Assembly (NCBI RefSeq): GCF_002865645.1
Contig: NW_020194589.1
Span: 248,001-312,000 of the forward strand
Reading direction: 5' to 3'
Origin: Hyaloscypha bicolor E
Taxonomy: Eukaryota; Ascomycota; Leotiomycetes; Helotiales; Hyaloscyphaceae
Length of the DNA: 64,000 nt
Below the pieces are notes generated by a model. The model worked only from the letters and a program-made list of their open reading frames with translations, was not told where the DNA came from and ran no database searches. This document shows, one piece after another, positions 23,059-33,993 of this stretch. Within the stretch, counting starts at the first letter, position 1, and each line of letters begins with the position of its first letter. The translations under genes and the position numbers were made by a program.

Positions 23059-25314
23059 TCAGCACAAGACAAATTTCTGTACTTGGAACTCGCCTTTGAC
23101 CTGAAAAACAATTGCTTCGGAGTCCATGAAACCATGCAAATAGCATTCTCCAATAAACAAATATTCTCCCCCAATTCTCTTCCGCAGAACTACCGGCACA
23201 CTGCAACCGAACAGAACACAGATCAGATCTCCCTGCTGCGCTTCTTGGGGGATTGCTCCAATATAACCTTCTTTTGTGACAGCCATGCACCGTCTGGTCA
23301 TTCCTGCTCCTAGGGCATTGCAAACTTTTGCAAGAAACGATTCCCGTTCAGGATCAGCAGTATCTGCAGGAAGATTCAAGCTCATGAATTTTTGAATATC
23401 ATCCTTTGTGAGGCGTTCGGTTGTTGAGATCCGGCCGCAGAGGAGACTTTGAAGGTATGCGTCAAGGATGTATATTGCGTGGAGAAATGAATCCGACTTC
23501 TTTGGCTCGAAGTATAGAGAAGGCTTTCCTGTGGGAGGACTGAATCTTGCTAGTTGGTCTGTTGATTGCGAGTGCTTCGACAAACGATCCGTCGATTTGG
23601 ACGATTTGGGTAGACGAGCTGTTAATGGTGATTTTATCGACACTGACTGCAAGTGTTTCGAGAATTGATCCAAAGAACCCCAGTATTTGCTATACATGCT
23701 GACAACAGAAGATATGTCTTCCAAATATGATTGGACATCCTTTGTAAAGCCGTCGAGGAGTCCACCGGATGAAGAGATGGTGGAATGCCACATGTGTTCG
23801 ATAGAGCCGAACGGCACATCTTCAGGCAAAGGATCCGAAAGCATAGCAATGGTATCAATGCAAAGTCCACTTGTAGGCAAGTGTGTCCAGAAATGCTTCA
23901 GTTCTTGTTGATCCAACGCCATATATTTCGATCTGTGGTCATGTCCCGAAGCAGTGAAAATACTTTCCCTGCCGTCAATTGGAACCAGGGGTGAAGCTGC
24001 AAGGTCTTGATTCAAGCTGTAGTCAGGTATCCATGAAGGTAGTTGCTCCCGTCGGCCGAGACTTTGCCACCCGCATAGAGGGTCTAGTGATCCAGATTGT
24101 TCTATGAAATGGAATGTAGCATTTGCATAAACCTCGCTCACAGACTTGGTGTAATCAGGCATCAAGAATGTGTTCATCGTATCTCCCATCATGCCAAGAA
24201 GAGAAAAGATATTGTCTCGTGGGTCTGTGGCGTTTCTGTATCGACACTCTCGAATTAAATCTCGGAGTGGCTGTCGTTTTCCGTTGTTCCAACCCTGCCG
24301 AATCTTCTCCAGTCCAGTTAACTTTCGAATATTGTTGACCGGAGCTGCAAGACTGTAATTTAGAAAGTATACAGCACGTAGGAACGACTCCCAATTCACT
24401 GACTTCCCATATCCGAGGATCGAAGCGTTATTAGATGCTCCTAATTCTTGTACAACCCACATTCGCTCAAACCAAGTACAGCTTTGGATCAGCTCGTGGT
24501 CGATCAGGTTTGCGATGAAAACAAAATCTTCATCCTGAACAGTTTTAAAATGTCGTGAATGTGGCTTCCATTCAACCAACGTTTGGATCGTATCATGATG
24601 GAGTGATAGTATGGCATCGGGGTCGAGAAGCATTTCTGCCTTGTCATCCCTCACGTCCGAATCCAAGACGTCCGTAATTTCTACCAACGACTGTCCAAAC
24701 CCATACCCAGTACGCACAATTCCAGCCGTGGATATCAACAACCCCTCCACAAATATCTCTTCGAATTTACTCTCTTCCGATGGTACCATATCGGATTCTT
24801 CGGGTCCATAATTTCCAGTGAGATCAGCAATGAATTTGAGACATCTTCGGCCTTCTTCAGTAGGTGACCCAAGCCATATTCTCACATCAGATGCAGCGTG
24901 ATAAACCTCTCTCATTAGAAGAATCTGCGCAGACCGCTCTGTAAGGTCATCTTGGCAAATGCAAATTGCATCAGCCCAGACGTATACATCTCCAATTGCA
25001 TCCCTCTGAATATCTCGAAGAGCCTTATGCAAATTTCCTGTAATACCGAGCCTCTTATTATCGATGGTAATCTCGTGCGTTCGAGCCGGATTTCCCCAGA
25101 CATAGGACAGAGCATTGAAGGACGGTAGCAGAGCAACCCGTAGCATTCTCTGCCTCTTGGAGAGGGTAGTCAAGGGCAAAGAGTAGTTCTTTAGTTGCCC
25201 GACCAGAGGATTCACATTGGCACGTCCAAGTGCTTGTCTGATATCGAAGGTGAGTTTTAGGAGGCGAATGTCCTCTGTTGCATTTTTCAAGGGTTGGTAG
25301 ATATAATCAGACAT
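23059..25314 (-). CDS. HET-domain protein (heterokaryon incompatibility type)
   Basis: A single-exon gene of 751 residues starting at ATG 25314. Residues ~66-280 form a HET domain: FNALSYVWGNP, VYVWADAICICQDDLTERSA, and VYHAASDVRIWLGSPTEEG match its three signature blocks (family consensus LSY-WG, WIDA-CINQ, V-VWLG). Then WFERMWVVQELG and YRNATDPRDNIFSLLGM follow the usual order. The C-terminal block QGDLICVLFGCSVPVVLR...YLFIGECYLHGFMDSEA is the common HET C-terminal region. Between them (about residues 545-600) lies a low-complexity Ser/Lys/Asp segment of SK--QSTD-type units. HET proteins trigger cell death on non-self recognition after hyphal fusion; partner unknown. The frame is intact, although flanked by transposon-derived and AT-rich DNA. 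Confidence 0.93.
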   Translation of the reverse strand: MSDYIYQPLKNATEDIRLLKLTFDIRQALGRANVNPLVGQLKNYSLPLTTLSKRQRMLRVALLPSFNALSYVWGNPARTHEITIDNKRLGITGNLHKALRDIQRDAIGDVYVWADAICICQDDLTERSAQILLMREVYHAASDVRIWLGSPTEEGRRCLKFIADLTGNYGPEESDMVPSEESKFEEIFVEGLLISTAGIVRTGYGFGQSLVEITDVLDSDVRDDKAEMLLDPDAILSLHHDTIQTLVEWKPHSRHFKTVQDEDFVFIANLIDHELIQSCTWFERMWVVQELGASNNASILGYGKSVNWESFLRAVYFLNYSLAAPVNNIRKLTGLEKIRQGWNNGKRQPLRDLIRECRYRNATDPRDNIFSLLGMMGDTMNTFLMPDYTKSVSEVYANATFHFIEQSGSLDPLCGWQSLGRREQLPSWIPDYSLNQDLAASPLVPIDGRESIFTASGHDHRSKYMALDQQELKHFWTHLPTSGLCIDTIAMLSDPLPEDVPFGSIEHMWHSTISSSGGLLDGFTKDVQSYLEDISSVVSMYSKYWGSLDQFSKHLQSVSIKSPLTARLPKSSKSTDRLSKHSQSTDQLARFSPPTGKPSLYFEPKKSDSFLHAIYILDAYLQSLLCGRISTTERLTKDDIQKFMSLNLPADTADPERESFLAKVCNALGAGMTRRCMAVTKEGYIGAIPQEAQQGDLICVLFGCSVPVVLRKRIGGEYLFIGECYLHGFMDSEAIVFQVKGEFQVQKFVLC

Positions 25315-26624
25315 TGTAACCAGAAGATCCGTAGAAATAAGCTAATGGAAGAGAGGCACAGAAGGCATGGGAATAGGAAGATAGTCCATGTTCTATTGCA
25401 GTGGTTAAGGCGAAAGAGGATGGCCTGATTGAAAGAATCGACACCTGGCACCACGTGATTTAGCGCAAGCCACAAACCGTGTTGGATTTCACGATCCCAG
25501 CCAATCGGATGAGTGGTATCATCAATACCCAGAGGTGAAATAGGCTTCCTCTCGCACATGGACAGGCAATACTGTAGCTTAATCTCTGGTTGCCTACTTG
25601 ATTTGAAACTCATTCGGTGGTGCAATCAGGCTAAGTCGTTGTCAGTTTGTGAAGGATGACGCAAAGACCACGGGGTGCCCGAAAGTGAAGAGGCCTGTGA
25701 TCAACCAGTAATCGTGGCTGCCCTGGTTTGCTGCACATCGCAAAAAGGGTCGGGAACGCTTTCATGCAACAAAAAAAGCAAGAATGTGTGCAATAGATTT
25801 TTTTAAAGGAAAGGAATCAAAACGGGGCAAACGAGCTTGGAATTTATAGCTTTGAGCACAACTGAGAAAATATGCAGTAGCTTTACGGCTTCTGAAGAGG
25901 TCATTTTGTGCGACCACTGTTCGAAGGGCGCTGTGGCCTATTAGATACCACAAAATTGGTTCTTCGCCCTTTATCGATCCAGTCCGCTCGGGCAAACACA
26001 GTTTCGAGCGAGCTGTTGTTCATAATTGGCACGCTGCACGAGGCCTCTGAGGCTATTATTCTTGAACCCTTCTTTTAGTAAAGTGTTAATCAAAATATGC
26101 TGTGCAGCATTCAGTTGCGGCGCCATGTTCGCTGACGCGAAAGCTTTTTCGGCCTAAGCAATTTTCGATTTGTCCTCGTCGTAAGCAATGGCTCGATCGA
26201 CTACTTGCGGATATTGAAGCGCATTACGGCCTCATTGAAGAGCTGTAGCGGTCATATTGCTATACGTCGCCACATTCACGGTGACCCTAGGCCTACGGGG
26301 AAGTGCTAGATGAGCGCGCTGTCATCCGAGTGCTCGCGATCGACCGGAGGCCTGGAACACGCTGCATCTCGGCCTCGGGAACGATTCCACGATAGGCAAG
26401 GGCTTCAGAAACTTTTCGAAATTTCCCCAACCATAATTCGCAAGTTCGCAGGATTTGGGCTGAACTCGTGAGAGATCAGAGATGTCTCGGAAGATCCCAT
26501 TCCAAAACGTAAGGCTAACCCCTGATGACGCTAATAGTTCTATTCAGAGATACGAGTAATGGTTCGGCCCGTCCTCACCTAATAATTGTCTAAGCGGGTG
26601 GAGGTGAAAACCGCCGAACGATCA
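25315..26624. other. Intergenic, no supported gene
   Basis: This region holds the promoter of the HET gene and unassigned sequence. No family signature was found in any frame, although 26100-26470 has normal composition and could be old decayed coding sequence. Confidence 0.45.
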
Positions 26625-27457
26625 CAGCCGCACGTGAAACTACAGTTCCCTGCCCATTTTTAAGCGAAATTTATCACAACGCGATTTGCGCAAACCGCGA
26701 TTCTACCCCTAGACCCTACGCAACTAATTCTCAATTAAAAATTAAATTATAAGCCCTTCTAGAACTATACTACGGAGCATATAAGAACTAATCTAAGATA
26801 AGGTATACTTGTTCTAGAAGTATAGTTCTTAAGTTATTTGCAATAGTATTTTTTGTCCCTTGCATTTGCCCCACATTAAGAATTTTGGTATATTTTTCTA
26901 GTAAATTGCCGACCTCGCTACCATTTCTTAATCAAACTATAAGCCTTTATAATAATGTAACGGGGAGCACTTAGAAACAGATTTAAGCTAAGGTGCACGT
27001 GTTTTAGAGATATAGTTCTTGAGTTATTTGAAAACGGGCTGGTTTAATAGAAAATCGAGAGGCTAGACAGGGGGCTAAGAAATGCGAGGCTTAAAAATCG
27101 GAATTTTTTAGCCGCTTTTAATAACTTGAATTATACTTCTAGAACACGTGCCCCTTGGCTTAAATTGGTCCTTACGTATTTCTTGTTGTATTTCCAGAAG
27201 GGCTTAAAAATTAAAATAATATTTCGTAAAGTGGTCGGTGACTTAAAAATCGTGGTTTGCGCAAATTGTTGAGAGGGTAATTTTGGGGTCCTGCAAAAGA
27301 GCATATATTTGATGTAAAGGCTAAGGTTTACAAGTGCCCAAAAATCAGAGTTTTACCCTTAGCGCCATCACGTGCAAAACAGCCCTTTCAACACAAATCA
27401 CGTTATGATAGGTTTCGCTTAAAAATGGGCAGGGAACTGTAGTTTCGCATACGGCTG
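26625..27457. mobile_element. Inverted-repeat element (833 bp), Tc1/mariner-like ends, no transposase
   Basis: Ends of ~62 bp are inverted copies with a few transitions. Both start CAGCCG and share gaaactacagttccctgccc and atttttaagcgaaa. The right end is followed by TA and the left preceded by CA, compatible with a mutated TA duplication. The inside holds a ~95-bp word in three copies: direct at about 26742-26850 and 26928-27035, inverted at about 27110-27215 (core ttctagaa-tata, ttaagttattt). There is no open frame of note. Class assignment is tentative. Confidence 0.7.
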
Positions 27458-27741
27458 TAGCGAGTACCAGGGGGTACGAATTTGTAAGATTAGATGAGGT
27501 GATTTCCGGCGCCCGTTCTGCGTTCAACGAGGGAGGAAAGCTTATGAATTTTGCGATTTTCTTTGGTTTTGCGGATCAATTTTGACAGATTCAACTTCTG
27601 TGTTTAATTTCTCTATTACTTACCACCTATGGAGTATCAAGAACGGAAACTACCATACCCAGAAAACGTGGGCAAAAGATGCGCTGAGGGACCCCGCAAA
27701 GATAGTCTTGGCCTCAACTACCAGACTAATATGGAGTCATG

Positions 27742-27930
27742 CGGAGGTACAGCCCATAAAGATAGTAATAGCACTAGCAAGGGTTTCTTGCGCACGTACA
27801 TTTTTCAATGTCGCCTTGCCAAAGTGAGCAAACAAAACAAGCCAAACGAGGGATTCAATACCTGATCAAGTCAAATCTTTCGCCTGCCTGGTTGCTAGTG
27901 CGATTACTATCTCTATGGGCTGTACCTCCG
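27742..27930. repeat. Short inverted-repeat (foldback) element, 189 bp
   Basis: The arm at 27742-27780 (cggaggtacagcccata, then agatagtaat and gcactagcaa) is repeated inverted at 27892-27930 with two differences. The loop is 111 bp of ordinary sequence. It could be a MITE; no target duplication is evident. Confidence 0.6.
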
Positions 27931-28867
27931 TAAGTTTGCAAGTTCCCACTAGTGGAGCGACCGTTAATTGAACCTAGACACAATGACTTGCAGAGGCCGT
28001 TGCGAGCCCCAAGCGTAGGAGGAGATCAACGAATGCTTTCCATTTTGACACACGGCACAAACTTTGCGCGCTGTCCAGCGGCCGTCGCCCGGAGATTTGG
28101 AATGCCACATATCAGGACCCAGGCAATTTCTCTCCTCGTACATTGACTTTATTATGAGGCTCACCGGGCAAGCCACGACCGAATAGTGAGATGGATACCA
28201 AATCTCAGAGGATTTGTGGTCATATCCAGGAATTTTGGCACGATTCGAATTTCCATTCTCTTTACGGAAGGAGCGAACAAGGGGGCCAAATCGCAATTTC
28301 AAACAATTGCCAAACCGTCTTCACTGCCAGATATGGAAAGACCTTACCGTGGCCATCGCTCAGGTAGTCGGCGATGTGGTCTTGCAGATTTTGTGATTTC
28401 TTCTTTTCCCTAGTCTCCTTTTTATTCCTAATCACTCTCTTATTGCCAGAAGAAACAAAACCAAAACTGCATTTGAAGCTATATCGAGATCGTGAACACA
28501 TCGGTATGTCGCATGTTCTACTTGAGGACTCGGTTCCATGAGACCTTAACCGATGCCGCTCTCAACGGCGCCTGTGGCAAGATGTTTTGCCAGGACTCGC
28601 ATCGCGTTGAACGGCCGAAGAGGCGCGTCTAGACGGAATCTTTCATGTTCCTCGACAAATCAGTAGTTTTGTTTCCGATCTGATCTCGATTCTTGACTTG
28701 CTATTCTCACTGGGGTGAAATGGGAGCAACTAACTTTTGCAGAAATTTCGCGATGATCTTGGGATGACCTGCGGCAATCTCACGATGGAATTAAGAGCCT
28801 CAAGAAAGGGTTTAATTTCACTTGCCTCGATTACAAACCTGATCATTTTTATTTCTCATTGCTCAGG
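27931..28867. other. Intergenic upstream of Clr5-ankyrin gene
   Basis: No supported gene. The final part should carry the promoter and 5' leader of the gene starting at 28868. Confidence 0.45.
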
Positions 28868-31611
28868 ATGTCGAGTCGCGACACTCCGACGGAATTTTCC
28901 CCAGCCGAATCCTGCGCCACTCCTTTCTCCTCGACTTCGCAGTACCCAGCACGGAGAAAAGGCGCAGTCTCTCGAGAAGAATGCAGCAACTGTTTAGGTT
29001 TTCTGAACACGCCGAATGGGCAGGCTTTCCTTCGGCAATGGCATGTGGAGCTTCAAGCGCGGAAAGGCCAAGACGGAATTGCAAAGCTCTCGGAAAAGAC
29101 AAAATCCAAAGAATACGAGGACCGGAAGTCAGAGATCTTCTACCATTACATGCAGGGTCGCAGTGCCAAATGCATCAAAAAAGAACTTGACCGTGCTGGT
29201 TTCGAGTTTTCAGCCTCATCGTAAGTATTCTTGTCCATGCCACCCAACTGCCACCCAGCTGCTAGCCCCTCTGACAGCGGGGCGTTTCTCGAGTGGACGA
29301 TCTCGTTGCTTGGATTGTTCAACTTCAAGCTGAAGGATCAGATCATAATGACATCCAAGTCGGGGTAGGTGTCTGACTCGGACTGTATCAAAAACCGTGA
29401 TTGGAGGAAGCCGAGAAACAGGGTCATTGGGATTCTCTAATGTGCCCCTGAGTATTTGCAGCTAACGAAATTTTTTTTAGAGAAAAGACTCTCGCAAACA
29501 GATTAGAGGACTGGGGATTTACTTTGAATCCAGAAATCCGAAAACTTCTCAAGTCAGACCTGCGTAAGCAAGTAGCCCACTTGCTAAAAGTTAATTGTGA
29601 GAACTCTATTCCTTTGAGGTTGATTATTAAATTAATTCTTCACAATTATTCACATTCCCTTCGATTAAATATATACCGTTGATATATGCTTTTGTTCACT
29701 GTCAATTCTACTCTAATACTATTAGATAATCAACTGGACCACACTGAATCTTCAATCCTGTATCCCAACCAATTTCAGACTGCCACTTGTGGCGATCCTG
29801 CCTTGCCTTCAAACGTTTTCCCTTCTTCATCGATCAATCGCCCAGATTCACCAACTTTCAACCCTCCTGCCTCGGATTCTCAGGCCGCACATCCCGCATA
29901 CGATGCTACCTTCACCCATGGTAATGGGGACTTACACCACTTCAATGATCCGCAGGCCAGTTTACGCGCTATCCCGAGTGTCTTGGGTCCACCAACCTTT
30001 GTACAGGAGCCATCAACGCAAGATTTTGAACTCCAAATGGATCTCGACTTGGGCTTCAGCAATCCGGCACATCTGGGTGAAACAAATTTGGAGTTCAGGA
30101 GCCAAGATATCGCATCGAATCCTGTAGATGTTGATTCAGGGTACTATTCGATGCAGAATCAAGTCAATACGGCTTCTCAGGCTGGCATCATCAGCCACCT
30201 GCCGTTCCACCCCGACATATCTTACTTCGATCCTAACATTACCGTTGAAAAGGTACCCGAAGCCGAGCATGGCACCTCTCAAACCGCGGCGGACCTGTAC
30301 CCCCACTTCAACCACCCCATGACCTCCGATGATTTTCCAAAGAGGGTTTCAATTCTTCACGTCATCCCCTGCAAAAGAGACCACACTCCTGTCAGACGGG
30401 GTCAGAGCACAATCTGCGAATGTGGCGTTCGCCGAGTTCATGCCACGTGTATGCGCATTCCAGACCTCAACGATCGCCGGATTTTGGAGCGACTCGAGAG
30501 GATTCACGACAAGGGTGGTGTTGACGGAGCTGGAAACACCGCTCTCCACTACATTGCAGAGACAGGGAGAAGACAACTACTCGATTACATGCTCAACTTC
30601 GAAGGTATTGATATACAATGTCGCAACACACTTGGACAGAATTTTCTGCACGTTTTAAATGCCAGTGGTTTTGGTGAAGAGCTGGCCAGCTTCTTGTGGA
30701 AGTTCAAGGGCTTTGGTCTCCTAGACCAACGCGACCACCACGGTAGAACTGTCCTACATGGCCTACTCCGACACCCAATTAGACAATCGGTATGTCGTGA
30801 AATCTGCGAAATGTATGGGCCAACCCCTTCTCATCACCTCGCGCTCCGAGATAATGAAGGAAAAGATGCGGCAAGATATCTGGAGGATGTGTCCAAGCAA
30901 ATGTTTCCCTTCGCATCCTATGCGCAAGTGGATTATGCACAGACAATTGTACTTCTCAAAAACGAAGCCAAATCCTTCATCGTGGGTTGCAGTGCGGCGG
31001 ATGAAAGCCATCCTCGAACTCATCTGGAAGAAGAGCGTGACCGAAAACAAGTGCTCTCGCAACGTCAAGGACCCAATACTGAAGATCTCAGAGGCAAAAA
31101 CACTCTTCATTGTTGGGCATACTGGCCACCGGGCCACACTTCGGCTGAGGAAGACTACCGTGTCCAACAAATGACACAGGCATTGGTCAGTGGAGTTGAT
31201 ATCAACAGCTACGACAGAGACGGGAGGACACCGCTCATCACACACATCTGTCAAAGCCCTCCGAACGAAGAAGAATCTGCAATACATTCCATCACCGCAT
31301 TACTCATTAATTACGGTGCCAATGTGCAGATGGTCGACCGGAATGGTCATTCGGCACTTTATTACGCGTTGCAGAAGGGCTTCAGTAAATGTGTCGCGAT
31401 TCTCATCCAGAACGGCGCTCGTGTCAATCATCGTGCAGCCGGTGGACGCAGTTTACGAAAGATAGCACAGAAAAACCTTGATGAGCATGCGAGTGCAAGA
31501 GACGAGGAAGGCTGTAAGAAGCTCAAACACTGCCTCGCGATAATGTTGGCCCTTATTGATGGCAAGGCTGTTCTTGACCCGACCCCTCTAGAAGAGCAGG
31601 GTATCCCTTGA
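28868..31611 (+). CDS. Clr5-domain ankyrin-repeat protein
   Basis: Three exons, 28868-29220, 29481-29563 and 29726-31611, give 773 residues in one frame. Intron 1 (GTAAGT...TTTTAG, 260 nt) joins AGFEFSAS to EKTLANRLEDWGFTLN, which matches the core of the Clr5 domain (K-I---Y--G-S---I---L---GF-AS-----RL--WGF). The domain spans residues ~85-145. Intron 2 may use GTAAGC at 29564 or GTGAGA at 29601; both keep frame. Residues ~150-330 are Pro/Ser/Asn-rich and probably disordered. Ankyrin repeats follow (~405-730): GAGNTALHYIAETGRRQLL, DHHGRTVLHGLLRH, GKNTLHCWAYW, DRDGRTPLITHICQ and DRNGHSALYYALQKGFSKC. A Cys-rich patch (CECGVRRVHATC, ~375) precedes them. Such proteins are common in ascomycetes; function unknown, a scaffold or regulator is inference. 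Confidence 0.85.
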
Positions 31612-33868
31612 AATTATTACGAGGAACTTATCTTCATGGCTTGGCATAGCGCGTTGGAACTCTCAGGAGTACTTCTTTTGGGTAGTTTGGAGTAGTGGCT
31701 GGTTTTCTGCAGTTGGCCGTGATTTCTCAACATTACGCACACAGTTCAAAATACCCTATTTATTTACACTATTATTTCGCCTTTTCGTCTTCTCATTTAT
31801 GTACAAAAACATTTAAAAGGGCCAAGATCAAGAGAGAATATTTTCTCAAAAAGGTTACTCTGAAACTTTACAAGATACAGTGTTCATAATGTATAATCGC
31901 AGATCAAGATCCAGAAACAGAAGTTTACCGTTGTCAAAACCCACTACCCCAAAATTATTTCCTCTCCACTAAATAAATTCAAAAATACATTACAGGCGAA
32001 CTGAGAGATATTCAAGGCCTCCGGTAGAACTCGTCATCAAATCTAATACTGGAAAAGCGACTCCCCGTCCTACCTCCCCTGCCCAACTCAAACCATACAC
32101 CACCGAACATTTCGCCTTCCGTCGTTTTCCTCAGTGCAGATTTCATCATCCTCCATATGCTTTCGAAAATCAGTCTCAAGAGTCTTAAACTGATACTTGG
32201 ATCAATCATTACTCACATATGTCGCATGGATTGGGCTTTGGTGGTGGCTGTGGTTTGGGTTCAGGCTTTGCCTGTAGGGAAAGTCCCAGAGATGAAGAAG
32301 GCATTCTGAATTTAAGCTAGGGAAGTTGTAAGCAGATTTTATTCCCCGCCGTGGTTATCGTACATACCTTCATTACTTGCTTGCAGCGAAGTATTCTGAA
32401 GTTCGGCCAAATGAAGGAGCAAGGCGATGGAACACTGGGAACAGGTTTGGATGTCACGGGAGTGCGAAGGAGAAGATGGCGGGACGGATGAGCAATTTGG
32501 AATGAAGATTTGGAGAAAGAAAAGGATACTTATAGACGTCTAGGTTGCGCAGTTTCTAAGTCAAATTTCGAAAGCTGTGAGGGGGCGTGCGAACTTGCAA
32601 GGGTAGTTTCGCATTTTAGTATATTTCGAAAAGGGTGCATTGACGGTTAGCATCATCCAGCCACGATTGATCAGCCAATCGAGGATCCACTAAGCAGACG
32701 TTCCTTTTCAAATCCATTAACAGAACTCTCGGCCTTCTGCTCACAGTCATCATCGAATCCCATACTGGCCTCCAAAGGACGGATTTAAGCAGACTGCACG
32801 TGACTTTGCTTCGTAGACAACCATCCGGTGGAGATGACTTCCACTCTCTCGACCCCAACGTATGTTAACATAAGTTCAAAAGCCGCAACATTAGGTAGAC
32901 TTTCTTGGTAACTTTTTCATTTCCCAGCACCGTAGTCTTTATATGCCTCACTCCTTATTGCCCTTACTCAACCCCTCCCCCCTCCCTCGTCCCCGAATCT
33001 ATAACCTTAACAACCGCGAGGCTGAGTGGCGCCTACGTAAAGCGGCGACGCCGGCTAACCGCGTTAGAAGCGATGTAGGTTAATATTCGGCGCAGATTAC
33101 TACTGAAAGACAAAAAAATTATTTTATTTATTTATTTTTGAGAGCAATATGCCTGCCGTTGTTCGCGATGTGTTTGAGGTAGAAAAATTGCCAAACCACA
33201 TAATCTACGTTTCCCTGGTCACGTTGAAATGGGGATGGCCGGAAACACACTATGGCATTTTGTACTCACCGACATACATTGGGATTCAGGATCACTTGAT
33301 CTCATGTCTACTCGTGATCTCATCTCCGAAGATACTTCAATCATCACCACTACAAACTATAGCAGAAAGAAAATGCTTCTCTAATGTAAGACTCATGTCC
33401 ACTGCTGAACTGTATGAGAATCTACCTCTGACCCTCTTTATGGGCTCGAAGATATCCCAGACAATTCTCTAACAAGACGGGAACATCCTTCGGCAGCTCG
33501 GCTCATGTAGTTCGAGGTACAAATCAATCGATTAATTCAGCTACTTGTTCATACGTCAAATGCGTTGAGAAATTCAACACTATTTCCAAGGGAGCCATGA
33601 ATACTTTCATATGCAGGTTATCCTTAATCTAGTAGTGAGCAATCTTAACGCGTTTAGCAGAAGTGAGTCAACATCATATTGGCAAGGAAAATATTTGCAT
33701 TGGACATACCATAGCAATGCTCTAAGTGTTGAGGAGTATTTTAAACAAGGAGAGCAAAGTATGTGAAGTCTTTTGCAAACCATTTATATAGGTAGGTGGC
33801 TGGCTGGGCTGAGAAACTGGCGGTCTCTCTCGAATAGCCTCTAAAATGCTGCAAGTTGAAGTCACTTG
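31612..33868. other. Intergenic with weak gene-like segments
   Basis: Two candidates are too weak to call as genes. On the minus strand (32010-32480) good splice signals occur: GTATGT...CCCTAG at 32319-32368, then GTGAGT at 32213-32218, around a short Pro-rich frame (PEPKPQPPPKPNPCDIC) and a C-terminal frame ending DDEFYRRP at 32012. No start-to-stop model is secure. On the plus strand an ATG frame of 107 codons (33149-33472) has no recognisable family. The rest is unassigned. Confidence 0.3.
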
Positions 33869-33993
33869 TGTTACGAGAGAGACTCTTGTTGGGCCCCAAC
33901 GATGGCAAAGGCTAGAGTAAGGGCAGAAAGATGATCTATTCTTATAGGAAAAAAGCTACCTAAGTACTTCCTTCCCCAAAGGCTTATGTAACA
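33869..33993. mobile_element. Solo LTR (125 bp), copy 2, TSD ACTTG
   Basis: The unit starts TGTTACG and ends ATGTAACA, flanked by the perfect 5-bp direct repeat ACTTG (33864-33868 and 33994-33998). It aligns along its length with the copy at 7474-7603. Many of the differences are transitions (C to T or G to A here), and there are a few short gaps, which suggests an older or more mutated copy. No internal retrotransposon sequence is attached. Confidence 0.8.
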
